From Artemisia argyi (taxonomy: Eukaryota; Streptophyta; Magnoliopsida; Asterales; Asteraceae), in the NCBI GenBank assembly GCA_030686995.1, contig CM060687.1, forward strand, positions 172,403,090 through 172,467,089: a stretch of 64,000 nt of DNA. Reading direction: 5' to 3'. The first letter of the stretch is position 1; each line of letters begins with the position of its first letter. Made by a program: the position numbers and the translations under genes. The notes below the pieces were generated by a model that had not been told where the DNA came from, did not search any database, and saw nothing but the letters and a program-made list of their open reading frames with translations. Below, in pieces: positions 50,609 through 62,797 of this stretch.

Positions 50609-53436
50609 ACTTGCGTTTGTATTCTTGTGTTTGTTTGATTGTCTTCTTGATTGATATATTGTTTGCTTGCTTGATCATTATTCCGGCATCGCCGCAACAA
50701 ATTATTGGTGCCGTTGTTGGAGTTTTTGTTTTTGTTCTTTGGTGTTTGCTTGAATGCTTGTGTTTCATGTTTTCTTAAAATATTCATCTCAATGTTTGCT
50801 TTCAAAAAGTATTCTCGAAAGTGTTTGCGAAAAAAAAACCACCAAAACCACCCAGACCCAAAATTTTCTTAGTTTTTGTTTTTCTTATTTTGTAAGTTTA
50901 AGTTTTATATGTTATATGATCTCTTGCATGTTTTTGTGTTTCTTTTTGCTTGTGTTATTTTTGTGTTGATTAGTTTCGTATTAATTTTGAATAAGACTAT
51001 CTTGTTTTAGATTGTTTGTTTTGATTTGTGTTACGTGACTAATTATACTTGCTTACGTCTATGTGCTTGTCATTTCTTTTGTGATCGTGCTCTTATTTGT
51101 TTATGTTTGTTTTTGTTTAATGTCATTTTATGTTCTTAATGTTCTACTTGTATATATGTGTTTATGTGTTTTATTTACTTGTGTTTATTTTTGTGTTTGT
51201 TACGTTATGTGTTTTTGTTTTATTTTATCAACAAAAAGTTTTAAATTAAACTTGTTTAAAAAAATCCTAAACCGATTCGGTTACGGGTTGCAACCAAACG
51301 GTTGGATGTGACATGAGGATCCATCCGATCGGATGGAGCTCTCGGTAAATTTTTTTTTTAATTTTTTTTAATTTTGTCAATTTCCAACCGAATCGGTTGG
51401 ATGTCCGACCGATCGGTTGGACCAATCGGTAATTTTTTATTTAAAAAAAAAAAGTTATTTTTCATTTTTCGTATTGTGTTCTTTTGTGTTTGTTTTTAAA
51501 TGTTTTTTTGTTTTTGCAAGAGTGTCATTTCTATAATTCAACTCAAACTCGTGTTTTGCAAATTTTTTTATTTTAGTACATTGTGAATAAATAAGTACGT
51601 GTTTTGTTCTTAAATAAAAATGTTTTGAACTTTGTGGGTATGTCCACTGGAAACCCTCACGAGACTTCACTCGTCCACTCGGGCTACCGAGGGGTTTAAA
51701 AGGCTTGTTGCATACGCTAAATGCAACCGTGATGCCTACGAAAGTGATTTTTAGGATTTTACGCATTTTTTGTAGTTTAGTTTGTTTTTGCAGATTTAAT
51801 AAGCTCTTGGAGATTGGATTATTGGTGACATTATACTCGGTGTGGAGATGTTTTGTGGAAGAAAAATCGATTGATCTCACATGCTTCACAACTTATCATA
51901 TGGAGTTCGATCGCGATTTCTACGGCCCGGGAAGTTTCGTTTCTCTTGGACTGTTTATTTACTTATTTATTTTTCCCATTTTACATGCTTTGAAGTTTAT
52001 TTTTCATGAGTATAACGCATAAATTAAGTGTGGGGGAAAGTAAAATATTGGAAAATGGAACTAGTTTTTTATTTTCTAATTTTTGGGTCAATTTAAATTT
52101 TTGTATACTTGTTTGCCCTTGTGATCTAGTTGTTTTCACGCTTTTAGGATAATATATTAGAATAACTTGATGAATCCACTGGTGAAATCGGTAATTTTTA
52201 AAAAATTTGAGATGTGACCCGATTAATATTGCAATCCATTTTGGGATCGATAACATTTGCTAGCACATATTATAGCCCTTTCCACTAAATTGTGAGGATT
52301 TGAGCCTATTTCATATATAGCATACATCTTTTATGTTTGAATTCTTTTGCTATGAGTGTGCCGATGATTTTATTTATTCTAGAACTTGTACTTGTAAATC
52401 ATTACCAGACCGCAGTAAGATCGCATTCGTGTGATAAAAGTGTATTCGTGTGATAAAGAGGCAACCTTAGGAATAAAACCAAATGGCCATCCGTTTACAA
52501 AATAATTTTTTCTAACCACATCGGTTAGTTATCCTCGTATTTGGAACCCATTTGTTAGCGTTTATCTTTAGCGCTAGATACCCTTAGTTACACCCTTCGA
52601 GCCATCCTTTTCATTTTTGTTACATCCAAAAAAATACAAAAATATTTTACACTTTAAACCTTAGCCTTACCCCTTGTCAAAGTCTAAACGGTGGGTTGCT
52701 AGTTGCTTGGTATGTTGGATTGTTTTTTATGATTATTAGTTAGCCACACTTTGTCATTCGTGTAGTGTGCCATTCCAACAAAGATGAAGGTGCGCAACTT
52801 CGTGTTTTGTATTTTTTTGTGGTGATGCGTATCCGAAGTGTAGGGGAGATGTTATGTTGTGATTTAGAAAAAAAAAATGATGAATGAAAAAAAAAAAAAA
52901 AAAAAAGTGAAAAAAAAGGAAGAAAAAAAATGAGAATAAGTAATCGCAACTATAAGATGACAATTATAGCAAATGTGCTATATTATTATGAAGATGAAGA
53001 AAGAAACTTTTGTGATATGTTGTTAGCCAATGTGCTATGTATGAAGAATATTATTATGGCAAATCGATGTATCAATACGTGAAAGTCTGAAGAGGAAGAA
53101 GTTTGTAACTATAATCATTTACGGGTTTGTGGATTGTTTGGTGACTAGCAACAATGGGACTTAGACTTGACTTTATTTTTCTTTTAAAACCAATTTTATA
53201 AATATTCCCATGCCTTATCGGTACCCTTACCAAATTACTTTATCTATTTGGATATAGTGATGGCTTTGTGAGAATATCAAATGCATAAATATTGTAGTGA
53301 CCATCCGGTTTTTGATGAATCGAATAACGTGCCAGCAATCTAAGGTATATTACTTAGTGATCATCCGTTGTTCGAGTAAATCAAGAATTCGCGCCAGCGA
53401 GCTATAATATTTTTGTATGAAATGTTTGAACATAAG
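50609..53436 (+). other. Non-coding internal part of plus-strand Athila-like element (left of RT3)
   Basis: T-rich low-complexity DNA to about 51250, then a palindrome-rich patch (51270-51435), a stretch with weak frames only (51600-52020), a purine tract AAGTGTGGGGGAAAG at 52026-52040 resembling the element's own polypurine tract, an A-rich run (52866-52930), and sequence up to the RT3 insertion. No recognisable gag, protease, RT or integrase. Confidence 0.6.
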
Positions 53437-54168
53437 TGTAACAATTCGCAATTTCAGGTTAACTTTTATTCCCGAAATTTTACTATTCACTTTACTATTC
53501 ACTTTTTACTATTCACTTTTCACTATTCATCTCAGAAATTTTTATTTCATATTCTCGTAAGTTAAACTATTTTAACGATAATCCGAGAGTTTGACGCTCG
53601 TCGGATCATTTCTGCAAAAATCACAAAGCCGTGTCCGAGATTTACTTTTAGGTTTAAACGTCCTTCCAGCATCCCGATATATCCATAAAACATTATAAAC
53701 AATAGAAATATGATTTTCTATCATTTTATGACAATTCCAAAAGTTTTGGAATTTTACGTTTTCCAGTTCAGCGTTTTACGCGAATTACGCGTTTTAGACC
53801 CGTGTTTCCAGTTTTTAGCAGGGTTTTAGCACCCGATAGAACCTACCACTCATTTTATATTTTATTATGGAGTATAATGACATGTTTAACCATTCTTCCA
53901 AGTTTCGTATTTTTACGATACCCGGTTTTACGTTTTGTGACGTAACAACTTACGGTTAGCAATTTACGGAGTCGGAACTAGCTCCATAATCTTGGATAAG
54001 ATCACCAAAAGTCCACCCTTGCTCCCCAAGCTTGGCAAACCGCCAATAGGGGGGGAGTCACCATGGTGTGGCTTGATCTTGACCATTGATCTCTAGGATC
54101 ATTACAAGTGTCTTAACTAACCATGGTTAAACTCTAACCCAATATATGGTTAACTATTTTTCCTACCC

Positions 54169-54176
54169 TATAAATA
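54169..54176 (+). promoter_or_regulatory. RT3 LTR TATA box
   Basis: CCCTATAAATACC, a strong plant TATA match; the 3' LTR copy is at 60129-60136. The leader from here to the primer site would be about 2.45 kb and carry many upstream ATGs if unspliced. Confidence 0.65.
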
Positions 54177-55774
54177 CCAAGCTAAACACATGAAATTCCT
54201 TGCACCACACCTTCTTATAACCTTCAAGTCCTAAAACCTAAGGCACTTTTCTTATATTTTGTAAGAAAGTTAACTAGTTTTTGAAAGAAAACTAGTGTTT
54301 GATCTTCAATCTTGGAAATTTTCTAAGAAAAGTTGTTATAACTTTAAAGTCTCCAAAAAGACGTCGTTATAATCTTCAAATAGCTTTGGACTTCAAGAAG
54401 GCGTCGTTATAATCTTCAAATAACCTCGGTTTATCATAGATTGCAAAGGGTGAAGCTTAAGTCTATCAAAGTCCTATCCTTACATGTTAACTTCCTTTCA
54501 TCTTTGAAAGCCAAAAGTTGTAAGCCAAACCCTAACATGCTTCTTGTTAATTTATCATATTCATGCTATTTACATATCATTCATGCTATATATTGTCTTG
54601 TTATCATGTCCATGATGTATAAAAGTGAGCAAAACAAGTTATTGTTATTGATTGTTAAGACAAGTTACTAAAACAAGTAAACTAGTGACTTTCTTGGTAT
54701 AACCTGATCAAAATGGTAAAATTATGATATTGGATCATTACATATTACAGTAGAGGACTTAACAAGGAAACCATAGCAATTTGAACCACCCAAAACGAGT
54801 ATACGAGTCAAAAGTTACGCCCATTTGAAGTTACCAAAGATTTCCGGCAAAACTGCCAAATACCATTCTGATCAAATTTGGGTTTTGAAAGTCACACTTA
54901 TGGTCCGATTCATCAAAAAGTTAAAACACGAAAGTTGTCCGGAACGACGTTTTCGTTCAGGAGTAAAGAAGCTCGAGCCCTGAAAACGTTTTCCGAGTGA
55001 TAAAATTCTTCAAATTCTAAACAGCCCATTTTTAGACCAAAGTCACTAGATTATGGTTATACTCTAAAAGGAACAAGAGGTCTTATGACCTATAATCAAG
55101 ACCACAACCATGGCTAGAGCCAAGGTTGAGTCTCATGACCTTGGAACAAGGACCAAAGGTCATGGCAAGGCCATGACGAAATGACCATGAAAGCTTACTT
55201 AGGCGTAAACATGAAACAAGGGATTGACGTTAACTTGAACATACAAATTTGGATCTACTCCATCTAAGGAACCATGAGAACTTACAAGTATTTGTCATAC
55301 AAGTTATAAGAAACTTACCCTAATAACAATCTTCATGTACAAATAAACTTTTCTAAGTTTATTCAACTATTGGACATGTAATTTTCGGATCAAAACTGAT
55401 ATCTATATATTTTATCAACTACTACAATAGTAGGGAGCCTCATGTGAGGAGTTCATTATGTAAGCCGTCGAGTTGAGTTGTGGATTTACGAGTTAAAGTG
55501 TCCTGGCTCCTCGAACGCTTACTAACATGACTTCTGAATTATGTCGGCCCGAACTGTAGTAAACGATATACAAGACATACATGTTTCATGAATCATTACT
55601 TTCAAAGACTTACACTATACATCATACCACATCATGGACTAAATGCAAGATATATATATAGGCACTACTTCATATTCTTTACTCCGATCCTAAGTCGCGA
55701 CATTCGATTATAGGTTGCTCGTAGAAACCTACACGATCCAATCATCACCTTCATTACTTGCTATCCTACTTAAG

Positions 55775-56381
55775 GTGAGTTCATAGCCCCACTTTACATT
55801 ACTTCAATGTTTTACAAACCCTTGGGGGGAATACATGCTATTATTTTTCTACTCGAACACAATGCTTTCTACTGTATGCTATTCGACTATGTTTTATTAT
55901 CACTAAGTAACATCCTTGCCAAACCAAGATCCCTTATTATGAACCATTTAATCACTTGCGAGGGTTACTTGCAAGTGAGCGCGAATATTGTGAATAGGCC
56001 TATTGGGATTGACGAATCCCATTTGTTTTGACTAAGTTCAAACAAATGCATTAATATTTGAGACATTAGGTATGACGGCAAAATACCTACCAGGATAACT
56101 CCGCCGATCGATATTGGTACCCGTTAACGTTTTGGTGTCATATGCTTAGTATTTGATAATAACCTTTCCGGGCATATAACAACGTAGCCCATCTTTGTTT
56201 TCCAAACATTGGTGTGAGTCTATAGCTCACACTACCAACATATTGTGTTCAAACGATTTAACTACAAACACTACGATTATTGTGTTCAACGATTTACTAC
56301 CAACACATTGTGTTCAAACATTAAACAAACTCTATGAATATCACTCAACCTTTGTGTTGACCTCTCAAGCATGTATTTCAG
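55775..56381 (+). other. Predicted leader intron 2 in RT3 5' LTR
   Basis: After a 61-nt mini-exon (55714-55774, acceptor GATTATAG/GTTGCTCG), donor CTTAAG/GTGAGT and acceptor AGCATGTATTTCAG/GTTCAT with TGTTGAC about 20 bases upstream; 607 nt. The 3' LTR equivalent is 61483-62089, where the donor reads GTTAGT. The donor of intron 1 is uncertain in RT3; GTTGTAAGCC at about 54518 is a candidate. Confidence 0.52.
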
Positions 56382-56650
56382 GTTCATGACGATCAAGGAT
56401 GGCACGGAAGCGCACGGATACTCAAGAGGGCTATAAATTTTATTATCATTCAAAAACTCATTTATTATACATTGTAAACATGGAACCATCTGGGACCTCA
56501 TTTTGTAATCTATGATATTTATGAAATTTGAATGATAAATCTTTTAAAACGACTCAATTGGAGTTCGTTTTCTATTATTGTGACTATTGTGCCGTCGAGT
56601 AACACCCAGTTTGAATTCCGCTGCAACCATGAATTGGGGGTGTTACAGAT

Positions 56651-56663
56651 TGGTACCAGAACC
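56651..56663 (+). other. RT3 primer binding site
   Basis: TGGTACCAGAACC, three bases after the LTR end, a variant of the initiator-Met-type site. Confidence 0.7.
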
Positions 56664-56796
56664 ATGGTTATAGAGAAACGGGTCTAATTGAGACCTAAAC
56701 TATAACTACACTCACAAACAAAAGCATTTTATAGCCTTCTGCTCTCCGTGTCTTCCATCCTCCAGACGATTATGGACTTAGTAAGCATGTTATGAT

Positions 56797-57015
56797 ACAC
56801 AAACATATTAGTATATTCATATATACCCATTTTGAGCATTTCCCCGTAGACATTTTTGTGCTACACAAACATAATTGCATATTGATATATGTACCCTTAA
56901 CATAATTGAGCATTTCCCCGTAAGCATTTTTTGCCACATGAACATATAAGTATATTCATATATACACACTAGGCATTTTATACTACATGAACATATTAGT
57001 ATATTGATATATAAA
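56797..57015 (+). repeat. Degenerate tandem repeat in RT3 inner region
   Basis: About four units, each starting ACA(C/T)(A/G)AACATA and passing through a TATATTCATATAT or TATTGATATAT stretch; the first two end in GAGCATTTCCCCGTA plus an ACATTTTT-like tail. Unit lengths vary from about 35 to 75 bases. Confidence 0.65.
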
Positions 57016-57119
57016 CTCGGTTTATTTTCAATCATTTATCTAAACAATCGACTAAACATATCTGTGTATGCCTATTCTAAGGCATTTCGGCACAGCCATA
57101 CTCTCCCAATCATGTTCCT

Positions 57120-57530
57120 ACTCCAACATTATATGTCTAAGACATTGTAACTGATTACAATGGTCTCATTCATTTTTCAAGACATTGTGAGATACAATGG
57201 TCTCATTCATTTTCCAAGACATTGTGAGATACAATGGTCTCATTCATTTTCCAAGACATTGTGAGATACGATGGTCTCATTCATTTTCCAAGACATTGTG
57301 AGATACAATGGTCTCATTCATTTTCCAAGACATTGTGAGATACAATGGTCTCATTCATCTTCCAAGACATTGTGAGATACAATGGTCTCATTCATTTTCC
57401 AAGACATTGTATTATACAATGGTCTTAACCATTTCTCAAATGTTTTGAGTCACACAATGGCCTAACCTACTTCCCAGACATTGTGAATTGCACAATGGTC
57501 TAACCTACTTCCGAGACATTGTGTTTTGTG
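57120..57530 (+). repeat. 37-bp tandem array of short palindromes in RT3 inner region
   Basis: Six to seven near-perfect 37-bp units (about 57175-57420) flanked by degenerate ones. Each unit contains AGACATTGTGAGATACAATG followed by GTCT, so ACATTGT and ACAATG(G)T pair across a short loop, then TCATTCATTTTCCA. There are no variable spacers. Confidence 0.9.
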
Positions 57531-58927
57531 CAAATGGTCTCTAGAATTATTCCATCACATCATCAATATCATTTCTTATGATATCAAAAACCTGTCACAA
57601 TCTATCGATTTCAAAACAAGAAATATGAGATTTCTAAAGGACAAACTAATCCATCATCGACAAAAGCTGAACTTTCTCTACATTCATCAAAGTTTTCTTA
57701 TGAAACCTTCATTATTAAAAGTTCGTGATCCTGGCCAAGTATGTTCTATTTTAGAACTACTTAAAACTTCCTTTCCATACGTATCTACCCTTACTACCTT
57801 CTATGCAATGGAATATGAAAACATACGTTACAAGTCTTGTATGGACGGGACTTGCAACTTAAGGGTTTGACATCGCCTTTGTTTAGTGGACAGTTTCCCG
57901 AAAGCAACGGACATATCAAAAGTATACCTAGTGTATGTATTTGAAAATTTTATCGAACCTTGGCTAAATATAGACTAGTCACCTATATTTAACCTAGGGA
58001 CAGTGGAATATAGTCTGACTAACTATATTCGACTTAGAATTTTCAAATACTGAGAATAGTTGTACTAGGGTTATGTTTAGATTGATTTCCTACATGAACA
58101 CGATAAACCACCAGAATAAATTAAAACAATCTAGAGACACGATAGTGTCTTACCACTCAGCAAGATCTTAACACCTTAATTCATTCTTGAAAATTTTCAT
58201 TTATGAGATAATCCGAAATACTATCTGGGGATAGTTATCAATTCTTCTCTTCATCCTGTAGAAGTACTATCCTGTTTATGTCCTAAGGATACCATTCCAT
58301 CATAAACTTTTAAAATCTCTTACGATTTTTAAAACAAACTCAACATCTATACCTAAGTGTATTAATGTTAAGCATACACTACACACTTTTGTTCATCAAC
58401 ATATCATAACATTATCTTCACAACCATTGGAACCACAAGCTCATTAACAGATTTTGATGCACTTTTAAAGCTCAAATCATCCTTAGTTACACCACAAGCA
58501 CCTTTATCAGCTTTACAAGATTGAATATTCATCTTGTACTTTTGGAACACCAGTATCATCTCGTAATACACTACCTTGTAACTCACCGGCTAAGTATGAA
58601 TGTTGTGTCGGGAATTCTTGAGTAGGATGATTTATAATGTCCTTATTTGAATGGATTGGGATGCCTTTTCGTTTAAATAAAGAAATTATAAATCATCGAA
58701 CCATACGTTTATATTCCTTTAGTTACATTGTTTGGGATGCCTCTCTATGTAAATAAAGAATTATAAACAAGTGGGCTTAATTATATCCGAAATAACATAA
58801 GTATGAAGTCAATAAACACTAGATACAACAACAGATTACCTACTAGGCTATGATTGCAATGACTATCCCATTTTCCATTAGTACGAGGTTTACATTTTGG
58901 TTTTCATAATGATAGTGCAATAACAAA
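57531..58927 (+). other. RT3 inner region, no recognised coding sequence
   Basis: The open frame at 57526-57870 has no recognisable motif. A GGATGCCT...TAAATAAAGAA(A)TTATAAA block is repeated at about 58659-58692 and 58737-58768. I see no integrase or RT motifs. Confidence 0.45.
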
Positions 58928-59065
58928 CAAACTCATTGCGAGGCCATGTAACCATATGCATGTGCAGTCGTACCAAACTCATTACGGGGCCATGTAACCA
59001 TACGCATGCGCAGTCGTACCAAACTCATTGCGAAGCCATGTAGCCATATGCATGGGCAGCCGTAC
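58928..59065 (+). repeat. 46-bp tandem repeat, three copies
   Basis: Units at 58928, 58974 and 59020, each starting CAAACTCATTGCGAGGCCAT or a close variant, with CATATGCATG or CATACGCATG and ending CAGTCGTAC. Confidence 0.88.
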
Positions 59066-59380
59066 AATTCAAACAGGACTTGGTCCAACCACATGTTCAA
59101 CGCTTATTCCATGATTCGATTCTTATATCAATTGCTATTGATACTTGACAACTATATCAAGTTCTATTTGATTGCAACTACTATATCAATTTCCTTTGAT
59201 ATTCGACTATTACCATACCTTTCCTACATAAAAGTAAGCCTCATCCTACACCATACACTGAAATGACAAATCAAACTATATCACTGGTAATTCAAGACTC
59301 GTGTCCTCATAAGTAACCACACCTTTTCATCGACACCACTCCAACATATGATACACATAGAACTTCGGGACGAAGTTCCC

Positions 59381-59396
59381 CGTAAGGGGTAGAGAC
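59381..59396 (+). other. RT3 polypurine tract
   Basis: GTAAGGGGTAGAGAC directly before the 3' LTR; GGGACGAAGTTCCCC lies just upstream, as in RT1 and RT2. Confidence 0.72.
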
Positions 59397-62355
59397 TGTA
59401 ACAATTCGCAATTTCAGGTTAACTTTTATTCCCGAAATTTTACTATTCACTTTACTATTCACTTTTTACTATTCACTTTTCACTATTCATATCAGAAATT
59501 TTTATTTCATATTCTCGTAAGTTAAACTATTTTAACGATAATCCGAGAGTTTGACGCTCGTCGGATCATTTCTGCAAAAATCACAAAGCCGTGTCCGAGA
59601 TTTACTTTTAGGTTTAAACGTCCTTCCAGCATCCCGATATATCCATAAAACATTATAAACAATAAAAATATGATTTTCTATCATTTTATGACAATTCCAA
59701 AAGTTTTGGAATTTTACGTTTTCCAGTTCAGCGTTTTACGCGAATTACGCGTTTTAGACCCATGTTTCCAGTTTTTAGCAGGGTTTTAGCACCCGATAGA
59801 ACCTACCACTCATTTTATATTTTATTATGGAGTATAATGACATGTTTAACCATTCTTCCAAGTTTCGTATTTTTACGATACCCGGTTTTACGTTTTGTGA
59901 CGTAACAACTTACGGTTAGCAATTTACGGAGTCGGAACTAGCTCCATAATCTTGGATAAGATCACCAAAAGTCCACCCTTGCTCCCCAAGCTTGGCAAAC
60001 CACCAATAGGGGGGGAGTCACCATGGTGTGGCTTGATCTTGACCATTGATCTCTAGGATCATTACAAGTGTCTTAACTAACCATGGTTAAACTCTAACCC
60101 AATATATGGTTAACTATTTTTCCTACCTTATAAATACCAAGCTAAACACATGAAATTCCTTGCACCACACCTTCTTATAACCTTCAAGTCCTAAAACCTA
60201 AGGCACTTTTCTTATATTTTGTAAGAAAGTTAACTAGTTTTTGAAAGAAAACTAGTGTTTGATCTTCAATCTTGGAAATTTTCTAAGAAAAGTTGTTATA
60301 ACTTTAAAGTCTCCAAAAAGACGTCGTTATAATCTTCAAATAGCTTTGGACTTCAAGAAGGCGTCGTTATAATCTTCAAATAACCTCGGTTTATCATAGA
60401 TTGCAAAGGGTGAAGCTTAAGTCTATCAAAGTCCTATCCTTACATGTTAACTTCCTTTCATCTTTGAAAGCCAAAAGTTGTAAGCCAAACCCTAACATGC
60501 TTCTTGTTAATTTATCATATTCATGCTATTTACATATCATTCATGCTATATATTGTCTTGTTATCATGTCCATGATGTATAAAAGTGAGCAAAACAAGTT
60601 ATTGTTATTGATTGTTAAGACAAGTTACTAAAACAAGTAAACTAGTGACTTTCTTGGTATAACCTGATCAAAATGGTAAAATTATGATATTGGATCATTA
60701 CATATTACAGTAGAGGACTTAAAAAGGAAACCATAGCAATTTGAACCACCCAAAACGAGTATACGAGTCAAAAGTTACGCCCATTTGAAGTTACCAAAGA
60801 TTTCCGGCAAAACTGCCAAATACCATTCTGATCAAATTTGGGTTTTGAAAGTCACACTTATGGTCCGATTCATCAAAAAGTTAAAACACGAAAGTTGTCC
60901 GGAACGACGTTTTCGTTCAGGAGTAAAGAAGCTCGAGCCCTGAAAACGTTTTCCGAGTGATAAAATTCTTCAAATTCTAAACAGCCCATTTTTAGACCAA
61001 AGTCACTAGATTATGGTTATACTCTAAAAGGAACAAGAGGTCTTATGACCTATAATCAAGACCACAACCATGGCTAGAGCCAAGGTTGAGTCTCATGACC
61101 TTGGAACAAGGACCAAAGGTCATGGCAAGGCCATGACGAAATGACCATGAAAGCTTACTTAGGCGTAAACATGAAACAAGGGATTGACGTTAACTTGAAC
61201 ATACAAATTTGGATCTACTCCATCTAAGGAACCATGAGAACTTACAAGTATTTGTCATACAAGTTATAAGAAACTTACCCTAATAACAATCTTCATGTAC
61301 AAATAAACTTTTCTAAGTTTATTCAACTATTGGACATGTAATTTTCGGATCAAAACTGATATCTATATATTTTATCAACTACTACAATAGTAGGGAGCCT
61401 CATGTGAGGAGTTCATTATAGGTTGCTCGTAGAAACCTACACGATCCAATCATCACCTTCATTACTTGCTATCCTACTTAAGGTTAGTTCATAGCCCCAC
61501 TTTACATTACTTCAATGTTTTACAAACCCTTGGGGGGAATACATGCTATTATTTTTCTACTCGAACACAATGCTTTCTACTGTATGCTATTCGACTATGT
61601 TTTATTATCACTAAGTAACATCCTTGCCAAACCAAGATCCCTTATTATGAACCATTTAATCACTTGCGAGGGTTACTTGCAAGTGAGCGCGAATATTGTG
61701 AATAGGCCTATTGGGATTGACGAATCCCATTTGTTTTGACTAAGTTCAAACAAATGCATTAATATTTGAGACATTAGGTATGACGGCAAAATACCTACCG
61801 GGATAACTCCGCCGATCGATATTGGTACCCGTTAACGTTTTGGTGTCATAAGCTTAGTATTTGATAATAACCTTTCCGGGCATATAACAACGTAGCCCAT
61901 CTTTGTTTTCCAAACATTGGTGTAAGTCTATAGCTCACACTACCAACATATTGTGTTCAAACGATTTAACTACAAACACTACGATTATTGTGTTCAACGA
62001 TTTACTACCAACACATTGTGTTCAAACATTAAACAAACTCTATGAATATCACTCAACCTTTGTGTTGACCTCTCAAGCATGTATTTCAGGTTCATGACGA
62101 TCAAGGATGGCACGGAAGCGCACGGATACTCAAGAGGGCTATAAATTTTATTATCATTCAAAAACTCATTTATTATACATTGTAAACATGGAACCATCTG
62201 GGACCTCATTTTGTAATCTCTGATATTTATGAAATTTGAATGATAAATCTTTTAAAACGACTCAATTGGAGTTCGTTTTCTATTATTGTGACTATTGTGC
62301 CGTCGAGTAACACCCAGTTTGAATTCCGCTGCAACCATGAATTGGGGGTGTTACA
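59397..62355 (+). repeat. RT3 3' LTR (2959 bp) with a 252-bp deletion
   Basis: Compared with the 5' LTR it lacks the segment equivalent to 55455-55706. The ends share the 5-bp word ATTAT, a microhomology junction at about 61415-61419. The short frames at 60401, 61515, 61903 and 61994 merely duplicate those of the 5' LTR. Confidence 0.93.
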
Positions 62356-62360
62356 ATAAG

Positions 62361-62797
62361 CCTGGTATTAAAACCTTAAGCCTAAAGTTTACAACCTGAA
62401 TAAAAGACCTCTTTAGATGTTTACATTTGGTGCTTACACCACGTCGGTGGAGTTTTGTTTCTTGTACAAGCCTATGGAAATAAATGGATCATGACTGAGC
62501 AATGAGTGTGATTTATCTTACATATACTCTACTACCTAAATGAATGAGTGATTGAGTGAATTATACTTCGTTCCTTTTTCGTGAGGTGTTTAGAAATGTT
62601 AATCAAGCGAGAAAATCTATGGGTATTGTCAAACAACTCGAATTTTCACCATTAAGCTTAAAATGATGAATCTTATCTTGTACTTGTACTTGGTGGATTT
62701 GCATCACATTTTTCTAATCATTCTTGTGCACCATGTGGATTTATTTTCTTAATTCTAGATTTGCTTGAGGGCAAGCAAAGTTCAAGTGTGGGGGATT
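62361..62797 (+). other. Right internal part of plus-strand Athila-like element and its polypurine tract
   Basis: Non-coding sequence resuming after the RT3 target duplication. It ends with CAAGTGTGGGGGATT (62783-62797), the purine tract directly before the 3' LTR. Confidence 0.65.

Larger units (their letters stand above)
53437..56647 (+). repeat. RT3 5' LTR (3211 bp)
   Basis: ACTATTCAC words cluster near the start (53490-53530). TATA box at 54169-54176. Predicted splice signals at 55713, 55775 and 56381. Confidence 0.93.
53437..62355 (+). mobile_element. RT3: large-LTR element without coding region (LARD-like)
   Basis: TGTAACAATTCG to GGGGGTGTTACA with an exact target duplication ATAAG (53432-53436, 62356-62360). 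5' LTR 53437-56647, inner region 56648-59396 (2.75 kb), 3' LTR 59397-62355. By eye the LTRs differ by about a dozen substitutions plus one 252-bp deletion, so insertion is recent. The inner region has a primer site, a purine tract and several tandem repeats but no gag or pol, fitting a large retrotransposon derivative mobilised in trans by a related chromovirus-type element. Nested in the plus-strand Athila-like element. Confidence 0.92.

Noticed and set aside
54441..56501. Paired frames in the RT3 LTRs (54441/60401, 55807/61515, 56195/61903, 56286/61994)
   Set aside because: Identical only because the LTRs are nearly identical; no domain features and absent from related LTRs.
57154..57440. 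CRISPR-like direct repeats
   Set aside because: The 37-bp units are contiguous with no unique spacers, lie inside a plant LTR element and have no associated genes; a tandem repeat explains them.
53437..62355. Tandem duplication of a host gene (53.4-56.6 kb and 59.4-62.4 kb)
   Set aside because: The duplicated ends are LTRs: TGTAACA/TGTTACA termini, primer site, purine tract and an exact ATAAG target duplication.
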